DNA of 64,000 nt from NCBI GenBank assembly GCA_963775635.1, contig CAVZJO010000010.1, forward strand, positions 192,875 through 256,874, in the 5' to 3' direction. Positions 8,813 to 15,723 of this stretch are shown piece by piece. Each line of letters begins with the position of its first letter. Position 1 is the first letter of the stretch. The notes below the pieces were generated by a model. That model searched no databases. It had not been told where the DNA came from and saw nothing but the letters and a program-made list of their open reading frames with translations. The position numbers and the translations under genes are program-made. The DNA is from JALORV01 sp963775635. GTDB taxonomy: Bacteria > Pseudomonadota > Gammaproteobacteria > Burkholderiales > Burkholderiaceae_F.

Positions 8813-8858
8813 TTCGGGATAGAGTCTAGTCGCCGAATAAGCGAAGTTTCCGAAGTTC

Positions 8859-8884
8859 AAAAAAGGGCCGCGAGAGCGCGGCCC
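8859..8884 (-). terminator. rho-independent terminator
   Basis: On the minus strand GGGCCGCG-CTCT-CGCGGCCC is followed by six T. The stem is eight perfect GC-rich pairs with a four-base loop. It lies just after the stop of the gene ending at 8898 and before the HTH regulator, so it separates the two minus-strand units. Confidence 0.85.
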
Positions 8885-8897
8885 CTATGCGAGTCGC

Positions 8898-9851
8898 TCA
8901 GCTTGGTCGCGCCTCGAGCACTCGTCTCACGTCACGGGCGCGCAGCGCCTCCTCGTACTGCTGCACGAGATCGTCCCAGCGCGCTTGGTTCCAGTCGGCC
9001 GGCGGGGTCATCGTGCTCGGATCGGTCCGCTCGCATGGCCCGCCGATCACGCAGATCGCCAGCGTTTCGAGGTCGTTGCGATCGAACTCGGGACCGTTGA
9101 CCCGCTCCGCTGCCGTCAGCAGGGCACCGAACCCCGATAACTTCGGCTCTTCGAACAGCTCCTGCGCCATGCCATACAGCGCCATGCGAATCAGCACCGG
9201 GTTGCCCGAGGCGAGCGCCGCATTCATCGCCGGCTCCCACTCGCTCGCCTTGACCTCGCCCTCACGCAGCGCGGCGTTAGTTCGCAGGAGTCGCCCCAAG
9301 TCCGTGTCGCTCCGCTTGGCCTTCTCGCGCAGTTCCTCGATGACCGCGATCGACTCGGAGTCGGTGCCGCGGAACCCTTTGCAGCGCTGCTCAAGTTCGG
9401 CGAGCGCGGCCTCCCGCTTCTGCAGGTTCGCGAGCTTCGCGTCGCGGTCGGACTGGCCCGCCTGGGTCGAGTTCCACGCGCCGCGTTCCTCTGCCAGCCG
9501 ATTGCGCTGCGCGGGGCTGATCGCGTTCGCGTAGCAGGCGCCGGCGATGTCGGCGGCGACGAGCCAGGCGTCGGGCCGATCGAGCTTGCGCGCCTGCTCA
9601 AAGGCGGCGTAGAGGTCGCGCGAGTTGCGCGCGGCGTTCGGTTCCCAAGGGGGCGTAGGAACCGTCGCCAGCTTCCAGGCCGGCGCGTTCGGCGCCGGCA
9701 CGGCTTGTCGGGCTGCGCAGCGGCGGGCGGCACCCGCCGCTGCGCATCCCACTCCTCGATCGCCAGCAACACGGCCGCGAGGCCGAACGCGGCGAGCGCC
9801 AGGGCGGCACGGCGGCGAAGAGGTCTCTCGCCGCGCGATCTGCTTTTGCAT
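8898..9851 (-). CDS. membrane-anchored hypothetical protein with two frame shifts near its N-terminus
   Basis: About 317 residues, beginning MQKQIARR. The ATG at 9851 shares a base with the stop of the upstream gene (TGATG), which supports this start. In the frame as written the N-terminal part is Arg/Pro-rich and implausible. Another frame between roughly 9700 and 9825 gives RAALALAAFGLAAVLLAIEE, a clear membrane helix. Two compensating shifts therefore seem to have occurred. The rest is helical with a probable coiled coil (KLANLQKREAALAELEQR, then EELREKAKRSDTDLGRLLR). No enzyme motif or known family was seen. The terminator at 8859-8884 follows directly. Confidence 0.55.
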   Translation of the reverse strand: MQKQIARRETSSPPCRPGARRVRPRGRVAGDRGVGCAAAGAARRCAARQAVPAPNAPAWKLATVPTPPWEPNAARNSRDLYAAFEQARKLDRPDAWLVAADIAGACYANAISPAQRNRLAEERGAWNSTQAGQSDRDAKLANLQKREAALAELEQRCKGFRGTDSESIAVIEELREKAKRSDTDLGRLLRTNAALREGEVKASEWEPAMNAALASGNPVLIRMALYGMAQELFEEPKLSGFGALLTAAERVNGPEFDRNDLETLAICVIGGPCERTDPSTMTPPADWNQARWDDLVQQYEEALRARDVRRVLEARPS

Positions 9852-10051
9852 CAGATGCACCGCGGCCACCACGAGTTCTTTTGCACGATGCCAGTATCGA
9901 CCCACTGCGGGGCGACCACGACCACCGAGCCGTCCCCGCTTACCGTGACGGTGCCGGCGGCCCAGTAGTCCGTGCGCACGTACATGACGAGCCCCGAACA
10001 GGTGGCGCTGCCGTCAGCGTAGCGCGGCAGCCCATTGTCCGCATCGGACAC
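9851..10051 (-). CDS. small hypothetical protein, possibly 5'-truncated
   Basis: 66 residues from a GTG, ending IVQKNSWWPRCI. The same frame stays open further upstream to about 10130 and reads WCGYQFGPYRCYWYGERP, rich in Cys and aromatic residues, with no ordinary start codon, so the gene may have lost or shifted its beginning. It is coupled to the downstream gene through a TGATG overlap. The repeated beta-type segment TVTVSGDGSVVVVAPQWVD suggests a small beta-rich fold. Family not recognised. Confidence 0.4.
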   Translation of the reverse strand: MSDADNGLPRYADGSATCSGLVMYVRTDYWAAGTVTVSGDGSVVVVAPQWVDTGIVQKNSWWPRCI

Positions 10052-10177
10052 CCGCTTGACTTGCGTGATCTCCAGCGGCCGTTCCCCGTACCAATAGCAG
10101 CGATAGGGGCCGAATTGGTAGCCGCACCATCACCTCCCACTCGGACAATCACTCGCCTCGCTCCCAGTACGGGCGGC

Positions 10178-10624
10178 CTAACTCCGGGCGCCCGCGAATC
10201 GCGCCGCTGTCAGCAACAGGGCTTCTTGGCATTCCGGATCACTAGCCGCGAAGGCCGCAATAAGGCGAGTGATCCGTTTTGCGTCCGAGCCATCGCCTCC
10301 GTTGAGTGTGACGCTCGGCGCCACCGTCTGCGCCGGGTGGTCCTTATCCAGCCACTCCTCCTCCAGGCCCAGCTTCTTCTCGATCTCCCGCGCCGTGCGC
10401 TCGCTGAGAGCGCGCGTCGGGTGCTGCCCGACCATCTGCGACACGTAACTCGAAGTACATCGCAGCTTCTTCTCCGCGACCTCCTTCTGGCTCACCCCCT
10501 GGCTCTTGTAGCGCTTAAGCACATCGCGCAAGTTATCGACTCTCCGCTTGTTCGCCTTGCTCAGTACGTCATCGAGTTTGCTAACCGTCTCTGCCCCTCC
10601 CTGGGTTGCGAAAACGCAGCCCAT
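10178..10624 (-). CDS. phage-type repressor with helix-turn-helix
   Basis: The core begins SKLDDVLSKANKRRVDNLRD and contains an XRE-like HTH (VSQKEVAEKKLRCTSSYVSQ). A C-terminal tail (LDKDHPAQTVAP onward) lacks the Ser/Lys LexA-type protease pair. A strong Shine-Dalgarno-like GGGAGGGG lies before ACG-GTT-AGC, exactly where an ATG would be expected, yet no normal start codon is there. The ATG at 10624 is used as the nearest in-frame start, with another at 10678. A 9-bp inverted repeat upstream (10723-10753) is a likely operator. It is probably the main regulator of the element. Confidence 0.65.
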   Translation of the reverse strand: MGCVFATQGGAETVSKLDDVLSKANKRRVDNLRDVLKRYKSQGVSQKEVAEKKLRCTSSYVSQMVGQHPTRALSERTAREIEKKLGLEEEWLDKDHPAQTVAPSVTLNGGDGSDAKRITRLIAAFAASDPECQEALLLTAARFAGARS

Positions 10625-10722
10625 TCTGCCCGCTGAATTCCCAGCGAATGGCCTGTGGTGTTCCGAGAAAGGCAGCATCCAGCGTCTTTGCGCTGCATAT
10701 GAGCGCCCGATCTTTGATCGGA

Positions 10723-10753
10723 CGTCTAAATTACGGCTCGCGTTATTTAGACG
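10723..10753. promoter_or_regulatory. inverted repeat, candidate operator
   Basis: CGTCTAAAT, a 13-base spacer, then ATTTAGACG: a perfect 9-bp dyad that is AT-rich inside GC-rich DNA. It lies between the HTH repressor gene and the Cys-rich gene. The arm spacing places the arm centres about two helical turns apart, as for dimeric repressors. Confidence 0.5.
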
Positions 10754-10793
10754 GCGACGGGGCAGCCGTGGCTAGCGGGCCGCGCAGGGCTGC

Positions 10794-10991
10794 TCACTCG
10801 TCGTCGCTCCCCGGCTCGCGCTGCCAGTACGCGCAGCCGAGCGTCATGGTTCCGACCACGCGCGGCTTCTCGAACCGTTCGCAGACGGCGTGCTCGGCGT
10901 AGAACTGGCCTTGGAAGTGCGAGCAGGTGAGGCAGCCCCTTGCGCGCGCACCCTCGTAGAGAGGGATAGGTCGGAAGTAATTCGGTTGCAT
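10794..10991 (-). CDS. small four-cysteine (zinc-ribbon-like) protein
   Basis: 65 residues starting MQPNYFRPIPLYEGARARG. Four cysteines are arranged CLTCSHF, then HAVCERF, then GCAYW, suggesting one structural metal site. Similar short proteins ending in REPGSDDE are familiar from Burkholderiales islands and prophages, but without a known role. The ATG at 10991 gives the compact conserved form. The frame extends upstream to 11123 but that part has no protein-like character. It is divergent from the PEP-CTERM gene. Confidence 0.65.
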   Translation of the reverse strand: MQPNYFRPIPLYEGARARGCLTCSHFQGQFYAEHAVCERFEKPRVVGTMTLGCAYWQREPGSDDE

Positions 10992-11059
10992 GGGGCCATG
11001 CCGATTTCGCACGCGATTCGACCACACGCTTTGCCGGCTGTCGCTTTTGTTTACACGCC

Positions 11060-11072
11060 CGCTTAAGCGCTT
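11060..11072. repeat. palindromic repeat, copy 1
   Basis: CGCTTAAGCGCTT, made of two overlapping palindromes (CGCTTAAGCG and AAGCGCTT). An identical copy lies 72 bp downstream at 11132. Both are in the divergent gap between the Cys-rich gene and the first PEP-CTERM gene, suggesting paired operator sites. Confidence 0.5.
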
Positions 11073-11131
11073 GCCGCATGTCACGTTAGCGCGATTGACC
11101 ACCCGAATGGGCGGTTCAATCATGCGATGAA

Positions 11132-11144
11132 CGCTTAAGCGCTT
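11132..11144. repeat. palindromic repeat, copy 2
   Basis: The second exact copy of CGCTTAAGCGCTT. It ends 14 bases before the ATG of the first PEP-CTERM gene, just ahead of its ribosome site (GGGGAGATAAGA). A protein bound here would block transcription or initiation. Confidence 0.5.
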
Positions 11145-11158
11145 ATGGGGAGATAAGA

Positions 11159-11964
11159 ATGCTGAAGAAGCTGATCAGCGTCGCGGTGGCTTCACTCCTC
11201 TTGGCGGCATTCAGTTCGTCTGCGGCACCCATCGTTAACGGGAGGTTTGAGACAGGAACATTCAGCGGCTGGTGCGGGTGGTGGGATTTACACAGCGGTT
11301 GTGGATAGCACCGCTGGCGGGCCGATGATTCAAGGTCAGTATTCGGCATTGCTGGTCGCTCGAGCATCGTCACAGTTCACTGGTACTTGCGACTTTGATC
11401 CTTGGGGGGAAGGTTGTCCGATAAGCCCTCCGATTCCCTTTCCAAGCTACTCCCCCTCCGGGGCCGCTCCTGGCAAATCCGTATCCAAACGGACACGCAA
11501 CTCTCTGATGAAGGATTCCACCCACTCCGCCAGGAGAGTAAGTCCGAGCTCGGTCAAGACTTTGAAGCTCGTGCTGGCGATCACCTGACCTTAGATTGGC
11601 GCTGGGTAACAAACGACTCTCCTTTCCCGGTTCCTCCCCACCCTGCGGACGACGCTATCTTCTTGATTGTGAGCGGAGGAACGTTCGTAGCAACGGCCGC
11701 GGACCTACTCGGTAGTTGCGGCCCTGCGCCACCCATTACCGGATTTCGGGATCACTCCACTGGATGCCCTGTGGACTTGATGGTTCCGTTCGACGGCATT
11801 TGGTCGCTGTATATCAGTGTTGGTCAAGCTTGGAAGATCTCTTTTTCTCGTCGGGAGTCTTGATCGACAACGTCCGGCTTCGCAACGTGCCCGAACCGGG
11901 CGGCTTGCTGTTGCTGCTTATCGGAGCAACGGGAATTGCGTGGGCGCGTCGGCGGAAGCAGTAG
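11159..11964 (+). pseudogene. PEP-CTERM surface protein, at least three frame shifts
   Basis: Start ATG at 11159 with a good ribosome site. A signal peptide (MLKKLISVAVASLLLAAFSS) and the typical mature start APIVNGRFETGTFSGW follow. That frame stops at 11308. The protein continues in a second frame (TAVVDSTAGGPMIQGQYSALL), a third (DHLTLDWRWVTNDSPFP, DDAIFLIVSGGTFVATAA), and a fourth that ends VPEPGGLLLLLIGATGIAWA followed by RRRKQ, a PEP-CTERM sorting signal. Such proteins are processed by exosortase and exported to the surface or matrix. No exosortase gene is in this window. Either a decayed gene or local indel errors. Confidence 0.75.
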
Positions 11965-12008
11965 TCGGCAGGCCACCCATCATCTTCTTGCAGAACAAGG
12001 GGCGGACG

Positions 12009-12673
12009 ATGCGAAAAATTCTCGCTGTCATTACCGCGCTTTGGATGGCGGCGTGTTCGCTGCCAGCGACGGCGGGCGTCGTCTACAACTGGGTCGAGAC
12101 TGAAGGAAACCCCTTGCTGGGCGGCCCGATAGTCGGCCGCATAGAGGTCAGGGATGAGGTCTGGAAGCAAGGATCAGCCTCGTTTAGCTTCGGCGGCGGT
12201 TTGCCATTGACGGCGGCCTCCAGTTTTGGCCTTTTGGCTTTCTTCATCGATTCTCCGCAGATGGATATAGTGCGCCTGACGTTTGCCCGATGCAGCGAGC
12301 TAGCGGTAGACGTTGTCTGTCGGGAGGATGTGAGGCAAATGGATTCTCTCCCGACGAACTGATGGTCGCTGGGCCGGTGAGTTTTGACTTCGATCTTCAG
12401 TTCGGTAGTTTGCTCTCTGGCTTCTTTTTTGCGAACAGCGACTTGGACCATTCAGAGTTCACTGGAGTCGATGACAATCCAATAATCTCTGTCGGCATCG
12501 CGGTCAATGAGGACGTGGTCAATCCGTGCAGCAGTTTTTTCGTCGACTTTTGCCCGACGCGAGGTGTGTGGTTGCTTGATCGATCGACGATTCCCGTTCC
12601 CGAGCCTTCGACACTGTGCGGCCTTCTTGTGGGATTGATCGCCGTCGTGACCGCACGTCGCAGGCGAGCGTGA
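12009..12673 (+). pseudogene. second PEP-CTERM protein, one frame shift
   Basis: Starts MRKILAVITALWMAACSLPA (signal peptide), followed by GVVYNWVETEGNPLLGGPIV. The frame ends at 12362. A second frame from about 12330 carries GPVSFDFDLQFGSLLSGFFF and ends VPEPSTLCGLLVGLIAVVTA then RRRRA, a PEP-CTERM signal. One indel near 12300-12340 would restore a ~220-residue protein. It lies 44 bases after the first PEP-CTERM gene on the same strand, so the two form a cargo pair. The sequences share only the overall plan. Confidence 0.75.
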
Positions 12674-12707
12674 ACGGATCGCGCTGCGTGCTGCTCGGCC
12701 TCGGTGG

Positions 12708-12926
12708 TCATTGCTTGATCGCGTAGTCGGCGACGTTGGCGCTGCCGATCGGTGCGCCACCGATCTGCGCTGGCGCGGCGTCGTCGTCGGTCGTGCCGAT
12801 GATCGACGCGCACAGCGCGGGCGGCTCATCGGGCGGCGGCTGACCTTGACCTCGCAGCGCTGCCACCGCCGCTGGCAATCCCCCCATCAGCCCACCGGCG
12901 GGAGTACCCTTACCCACGTCGTTCAA
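12708..12926 (-). CDS. small hypothetical protein of the element
   Basis: Read from a TTG at 12926 that has GGAGG seven bases upstream, giving about 72 residues starting (M)NDVGKGTPAGGLMGGLPAA, rich in Gly, Ala and Pro and ending ANVADYAIKQ. The first in-frame ATG at 12947 lacks a ribosome site. No family recognised. It is separated from the PEP-CTERM pair by 34 bases and converges with it. Confidence 0.45.
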   Translation of the reverse strand: MNDVGKGTPAGGLMGGLPAAVAALRGQGQPPPDEPPALCASIIGTTDDDAAPAQIGGAPIGSANVADYAIKQ

Positions 12927-12952
12927 GCGACACCTCCACCTCTGCACTCCCT

Positions 12953-12986
12953 CGGCGCCCGCCTCTAACTCGGGCGCCGTTTTTTA
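12953..12986 (+). terminator. rho-independent terminator
   Basis: CGGCGCCCG, a nine-base loop, CGGGCGCCG and then six T on the plus strand. It would end plus-strand transcripts, most likely that of the PEP-CTERM pair after they run across the convergent small gene. On the minus strand no T-run follows the stem. Confidence 0.8.
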
Positions 12987-12987
12987 T

Positions 12988-13200
12988 TCACCGCACCGGT
13001 GGCGCGGACTCCAGCCACGCTCGGACGGCCTCCGGTAGAACTCGAATCAACAGACGCGAGCCATCGCCCAGCTTCACGGCCCTCAGTCGGCCCGAGCCGA
13101 TCGCCCTGTAAACGTGGGACCTCGAAACACCGACCTTGGCCGCGACCTCGTTCGGCGTGTAGGCGAGGCGCTCGCCGTCAACGATGGGGATCGTCTTCAT
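12988..13200 (-). CDS. excisionase-like helix-turn-helix protein
   Basis: 70 residues with an HTH_17/MerR-type winged helix: YTPNEVAAKVGVSRSHVYRA then SGRLRAVKLGDGSRLLIRVL and a C-terminal helix. This is the form of excisionases and AlpA-like activators that bend DNA and set the direction of tyrosine recombinases. Its ATG overlaps the previous gene's stop by four bases. Placement two genes downstream of the integrase supports a role in excision or in regulation. Confidence 0.8.
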   Translation of the reverse strand: MKTIPIVDGERLAYTPNEVAAKVGVSRSHVYRAIGSGRLRAVKLGDGSRLLIRVLPEAVRAWLESAPPVR

Positions 13201-13625
13201 TTGCGGCTCCGCTTGGGCGAGGCGATCGGCACCTCGGAGGTAGCCGCACCGTCGGCGCTCGTGGCCCCGCGGGTCAATCCGGCGATCTGCTGCGCTAGTT
13301 CGCGCAGCTGGGCTTGGATCGCGGCCTGACCGTCGGCCACGACTTGCTGCTCGGGCGTTAGCTGCCTCGGCATGCGCGCGGCCTTCTCGATTGACTCGGC
13401 CTCGCTCGGAATTTTCAGCTGGAGCCTGCGCTTTTCGGCCAAGGCCGCCTGCAGATCGCTTTCGTAGACGAACTCGACGCCGCCGACCCGAATGGTGCGC
13501 ACGCCCAGTTCGGCCAGGACGGCGTCAGCGGTCTTGCCGTCGGGGATGCCGATCGCGCGCGTGGCGACAGACTTCGTGAGGAAGCTGCCCGATCCCTCGG
13601 GGGCGATGAAGTGACTTGCGTCCAT
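13197..13625 (-). CDS. hypothetical protein of the element
   Basis: 142 residues beginning MDASHFIAPEGSGSFLTKS. The first third (DAVLAELGVRTIRVGGVEFVY) may be a small DNA-binding or ParB-like fold. The remainder is a helical, coiled-coil-like stretch (EAESIEKAARMPRQLTPEQQ) with a basic tail. No family is recognised. It is followed by the excisionase-like gene with a four-base overlap. A GC-rich inverted repeat lies immediately upstream. Confidence 0.6.
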   Translation of the reverse strand: MDASHFIAPEGSGSFLTKSVATRAIGIPDGKTADAVLAELGVRTIRVGGVEFVYESDLQAALAEKRRLQLKIPSEAESIEKAARMPRQLTPEQQVVADGQAAIQAQLRELAQQIAGLTRGATSADGAATSEVPIASPKRSRK

Positions 13626-13628
13626 GGC

Positions 13629-13656
13629 GCACCGTCTGTTTTGCTTGTGACGGTGC
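13629..13656. promoter_or_regulatory. inverted repeat at the start of a small operon
   Basis: GCACCGTC, 12 bases, GACGGTGC, starting four bases upstream of the ATG at 13625. It could be an operator, or a hairpin in the 5' leader that affects translation of the excisionase operon. No T-run follows, so a terminator is unlikely. Confidence 0.4.
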
Positions 13657-13700
13657 GACCGTAACGCTCAACGGGAGCGAAAGGGCGAGGTTATGTTTAC

Positions 13701-14114
13701 TTACTCGCACGTTTTTTTCGCTCGATCGAATCGGCCGACAAGTCGATCTTCTCTTTCCGGGAAGCTCTTCAGATGCTTTCGATTCTTGCCCTCTCGGCGA
13801 AGGTCTTTCCAGATCTCGCTTATCGACGCCGCGGCTGAGTCCGACTGCGGCAGACCCTTGAAGAGATGATCGATGTAGAGGGCTTCGAACGTCGTCACGC
13901 TCTTCCCCAGATGCCCCTTCTCCAGCAGGACGTCGTGGGCGAGTGCGGCCAGCTGCCATTTCGCTTCCGGGTCGGTGTCGAGCTTCCCGATCAGCTCCTT
14001 GAACTTGGCCACCTGCTGCCGGAATGGCTCGACCTCATCGCCGCGCTGCTTCGTGATCCTTATGACCCTCCGCAGCTCGGCGCGGAGCGTGAGGCGCGTG
14101 AGCTTCGCCGTCAC
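13701..14114 (-). CDS. hypothetical protein next to the integrase
   Basis: 137 residues, highly charged and helical, starting MTAKLTRLTLRAELRRVIRI and ending in the basic FDRAKKTCE. The central part HDVLLEKGHLGKSVTTFEAL is followed by YIDHLFKGLPQSDSAAASI. No family recognised. The start overlaps the integrase stop by four bases, so it is co-translated with the integrase, which suggests an accessory role for the element. Confidence 0.6.
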   Translation of the reverse strand: MTAKLTRLTLRAELRRVIRITKQRGDEVEPFRQQVAKFKELIGKLDTDPEAKWQLAALAHDVLLEKGHLGKSVTTFEALYIDHLFKGLPQSDSAAASISEIWKDLRREGKNRKHLKSFPEREDRLVGRFDRAKKTCE

Positions 14115-15317
14115 AGCGCCGCCACCCGAGCGAACGCGGCCTTGGCGTGATCCTCGACCAGCTTGCCATAGGTCCGCTCGATCATCGCGATGCTCGTGCC
14201 GGTGACTCTCGCGACCGTGTCGGTCGGAACGCCGGCCTGCAGCGCGTCGGTGATGAACGAGTGCCGCAGCGAGTACGCCGTGGCGTTCGCGGGCAGGCCG
14301 GCGGCGCGCGGCCGCCTCGCTTGAAGAGCTCGTCGTGATCCGAATGCGTCCACGGCTTGCCGTCCGCGCGAGCGAACAGCGGCGCGGCTCCGATCTTGTC
14401 CCGTGCCAGCCGCCTCACCAGTTCCAGCGCGCCGGGCAGCGCGTCGAGTGGTATCCGGCGCTCGCGCCGCTTCGCGGGTCGGCCCTTCATCGACCAGAGC
14501 GCCAGCGACTTCTCGCGCGCGTTGTAGTCGGCGACGGTCGCTCGCCACAGTTCGATCGTGCGCGCGCCGAGTCACCGCCATGCCCTCGACGAGATCGACC
14601 AGGCCGGGGCCGCAGTGCTCGATCAGCTTGCGCCGCTGGGCTAGCGTGAGGTACGGCCGCGACTCGTGGCCGGCCGCGATGTCCGCGAATCCCCGCAGCC
14701 GCTTCCACGGGGCGTCGGTGTGCGTGTAGCCCTCCGTGTGGGCGAAGTTCAGCGCGGCCCGGACGGTGGCCAAGTCGCGCTGCGCCGAGGCGCGTTGCGC
14801 CCGCGTGAGCTTGACGTCGCCGTCGGGCGCCATCGAGTCGCGCCAGTCCGAGATGTGATGCGGGCGCAAGTCGGCGAACTGGACGCGGGCGATGCCGGTG
14901 CGCCTTGAGCGGTTTCTTGCGCGACGATCGCTCGCGCCCGAGCACCCGGCGTTCGAGCCGGATCGAGCGCGTCGCTGGCGGGACCGTCGCCGCGGTTGCG
15001 GCGCAGGTCCTCGACGTAGGCGACGGCAGCCGTCGGCGACCGTCGCGTGGGTGTTGCCCGGCGCCACGCCCTCGGCTCGGCGCTTGAGCCACTCCTTGAG
15101 CGCCGCGACGGCAAGGCGGTACTCGTCGTGGCGGCCGAGCGCGCTGTAGTGCTGCCGGCCGCCCTCGTAGATGCCGGCCGACCCACGTGCCGTCGCCGCC
15201 CTGCTCGACCACCCGGTAGCCGATGAAGGCGTCGCCCTCCTTGCGCCAGTACGGCTCCGTGCCGCGCCTCGGCAGCTTGCGCCGCCCGGCGACCGTCGTG
15301 ATGTTGCTCCATCTCAC
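14111..15317 (-). pseudogene. tyrosine recombinase (integrase), several frame shifts
   Basis: The N-terminus MRWSNITTVAGRRKLP and GDAFIGYRVVEQGGDGTW begins at 15317. Pieces in three frames then give AVAYVEDLRRNRG, the core-binding domain (RPHHISDWRDSM, LATVRAALNFAHTEGYTHTD), GARTIELWRATV with the first catalytic Arg, RRIPLDALPGALELVRRLA, AYSLRHSFITDALQAG with the second Arg-His box, and the nucleophile in IERTYGKLVEDHAKAAF. All catalytic parts are recognisable but need at least four indels to join, so it cannot act as written. It reads away from the adjacent right attachment site. Confidence 0.85.
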
Positions 15318-15343
15318 CCCCTCGAAGAGTCGTGTTCGTGGAT

Positions 15344-15369
15344 TTCCGCGCGGAAGTCCACGCGGAAAT
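15344..15369 (+). repeat. right copy of the subterminal repeat
   Basis: TTCCGCGCGGAAG, then TCCACGCGGAAAT, the partner of 7614-7638 in the same orientation. It lies just upstream of the integrase start. Possible integrase arm-binding site. Confidence 0.45.
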
Positions 15370-15453
15370 ACGCCCTGAAACGGTAGGGAACGATTCTACC
15401 GGCTACAGAGGAGAAAGCGCGACGCCAGGAGACCGCCGGAGACCCGTCAGCCG

Positions 15454-15581
15454 CCTTTCGAAGGCCGGGGTTCCGCGGTATGCCGAGATCATCTGCTTCT
15501 CCGATGAACCCGGTGAGGCGGCAGTCAACTACTTCATCCTGAAGTTGATGGGCTACCCCGACGTGAAGGTCTGGGTGGTCT
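15454..15581 (+). repeat. right attachment-site repeat (128 bp)
   Basis: Copy of 7455-7582 with two silent differences. It encodes the last 42 residues of the rhodanese and is closed by TAG at 15581-15583, not TGA. It is cut off from any rhodanese gene body and is therefore the displaced 3' end of the original gene, or the end brought by the element. Confidence 0.9.
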
Positions 15582-15723
15582 AGCAAATAGGACCAGAAAT
15601 CGGGCACGGGCACGAGCACTGACATCCGGATGGACGATCGCGGTGCGGGCTTACGCCCGAGTGGCCGCATTCTTCGCCGCTTTTCAGCCTCTGAGCCCTA
15701 ACCGAGCACGGTAGAAATGCGGG

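Larger units (their letters stand above)
7455..15581. mobile_element. 8-kb integrative element inserted in the 3' end of a rhodanese gene
   Basis: The two bounding repeats are 7999 bp apart, which gives the element length. It holds a tyrosine recombinase (frameshifted) next to the right repeat, an excisionase-like HTH protein, two regulatory HTH proteins, small phage-type genes on the minus strand, and two plus-strand PEP-CTERM genes as likely cargo. Insertion at a gene's 3' end with regeneration of the end is classic site-specific integration, but the target here is a protein gene, not a tRNA. No replication, packaging or conjugation genes are recognisable, so it is a small integrative island or a decayed satellite. 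Confidence 0.85.
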
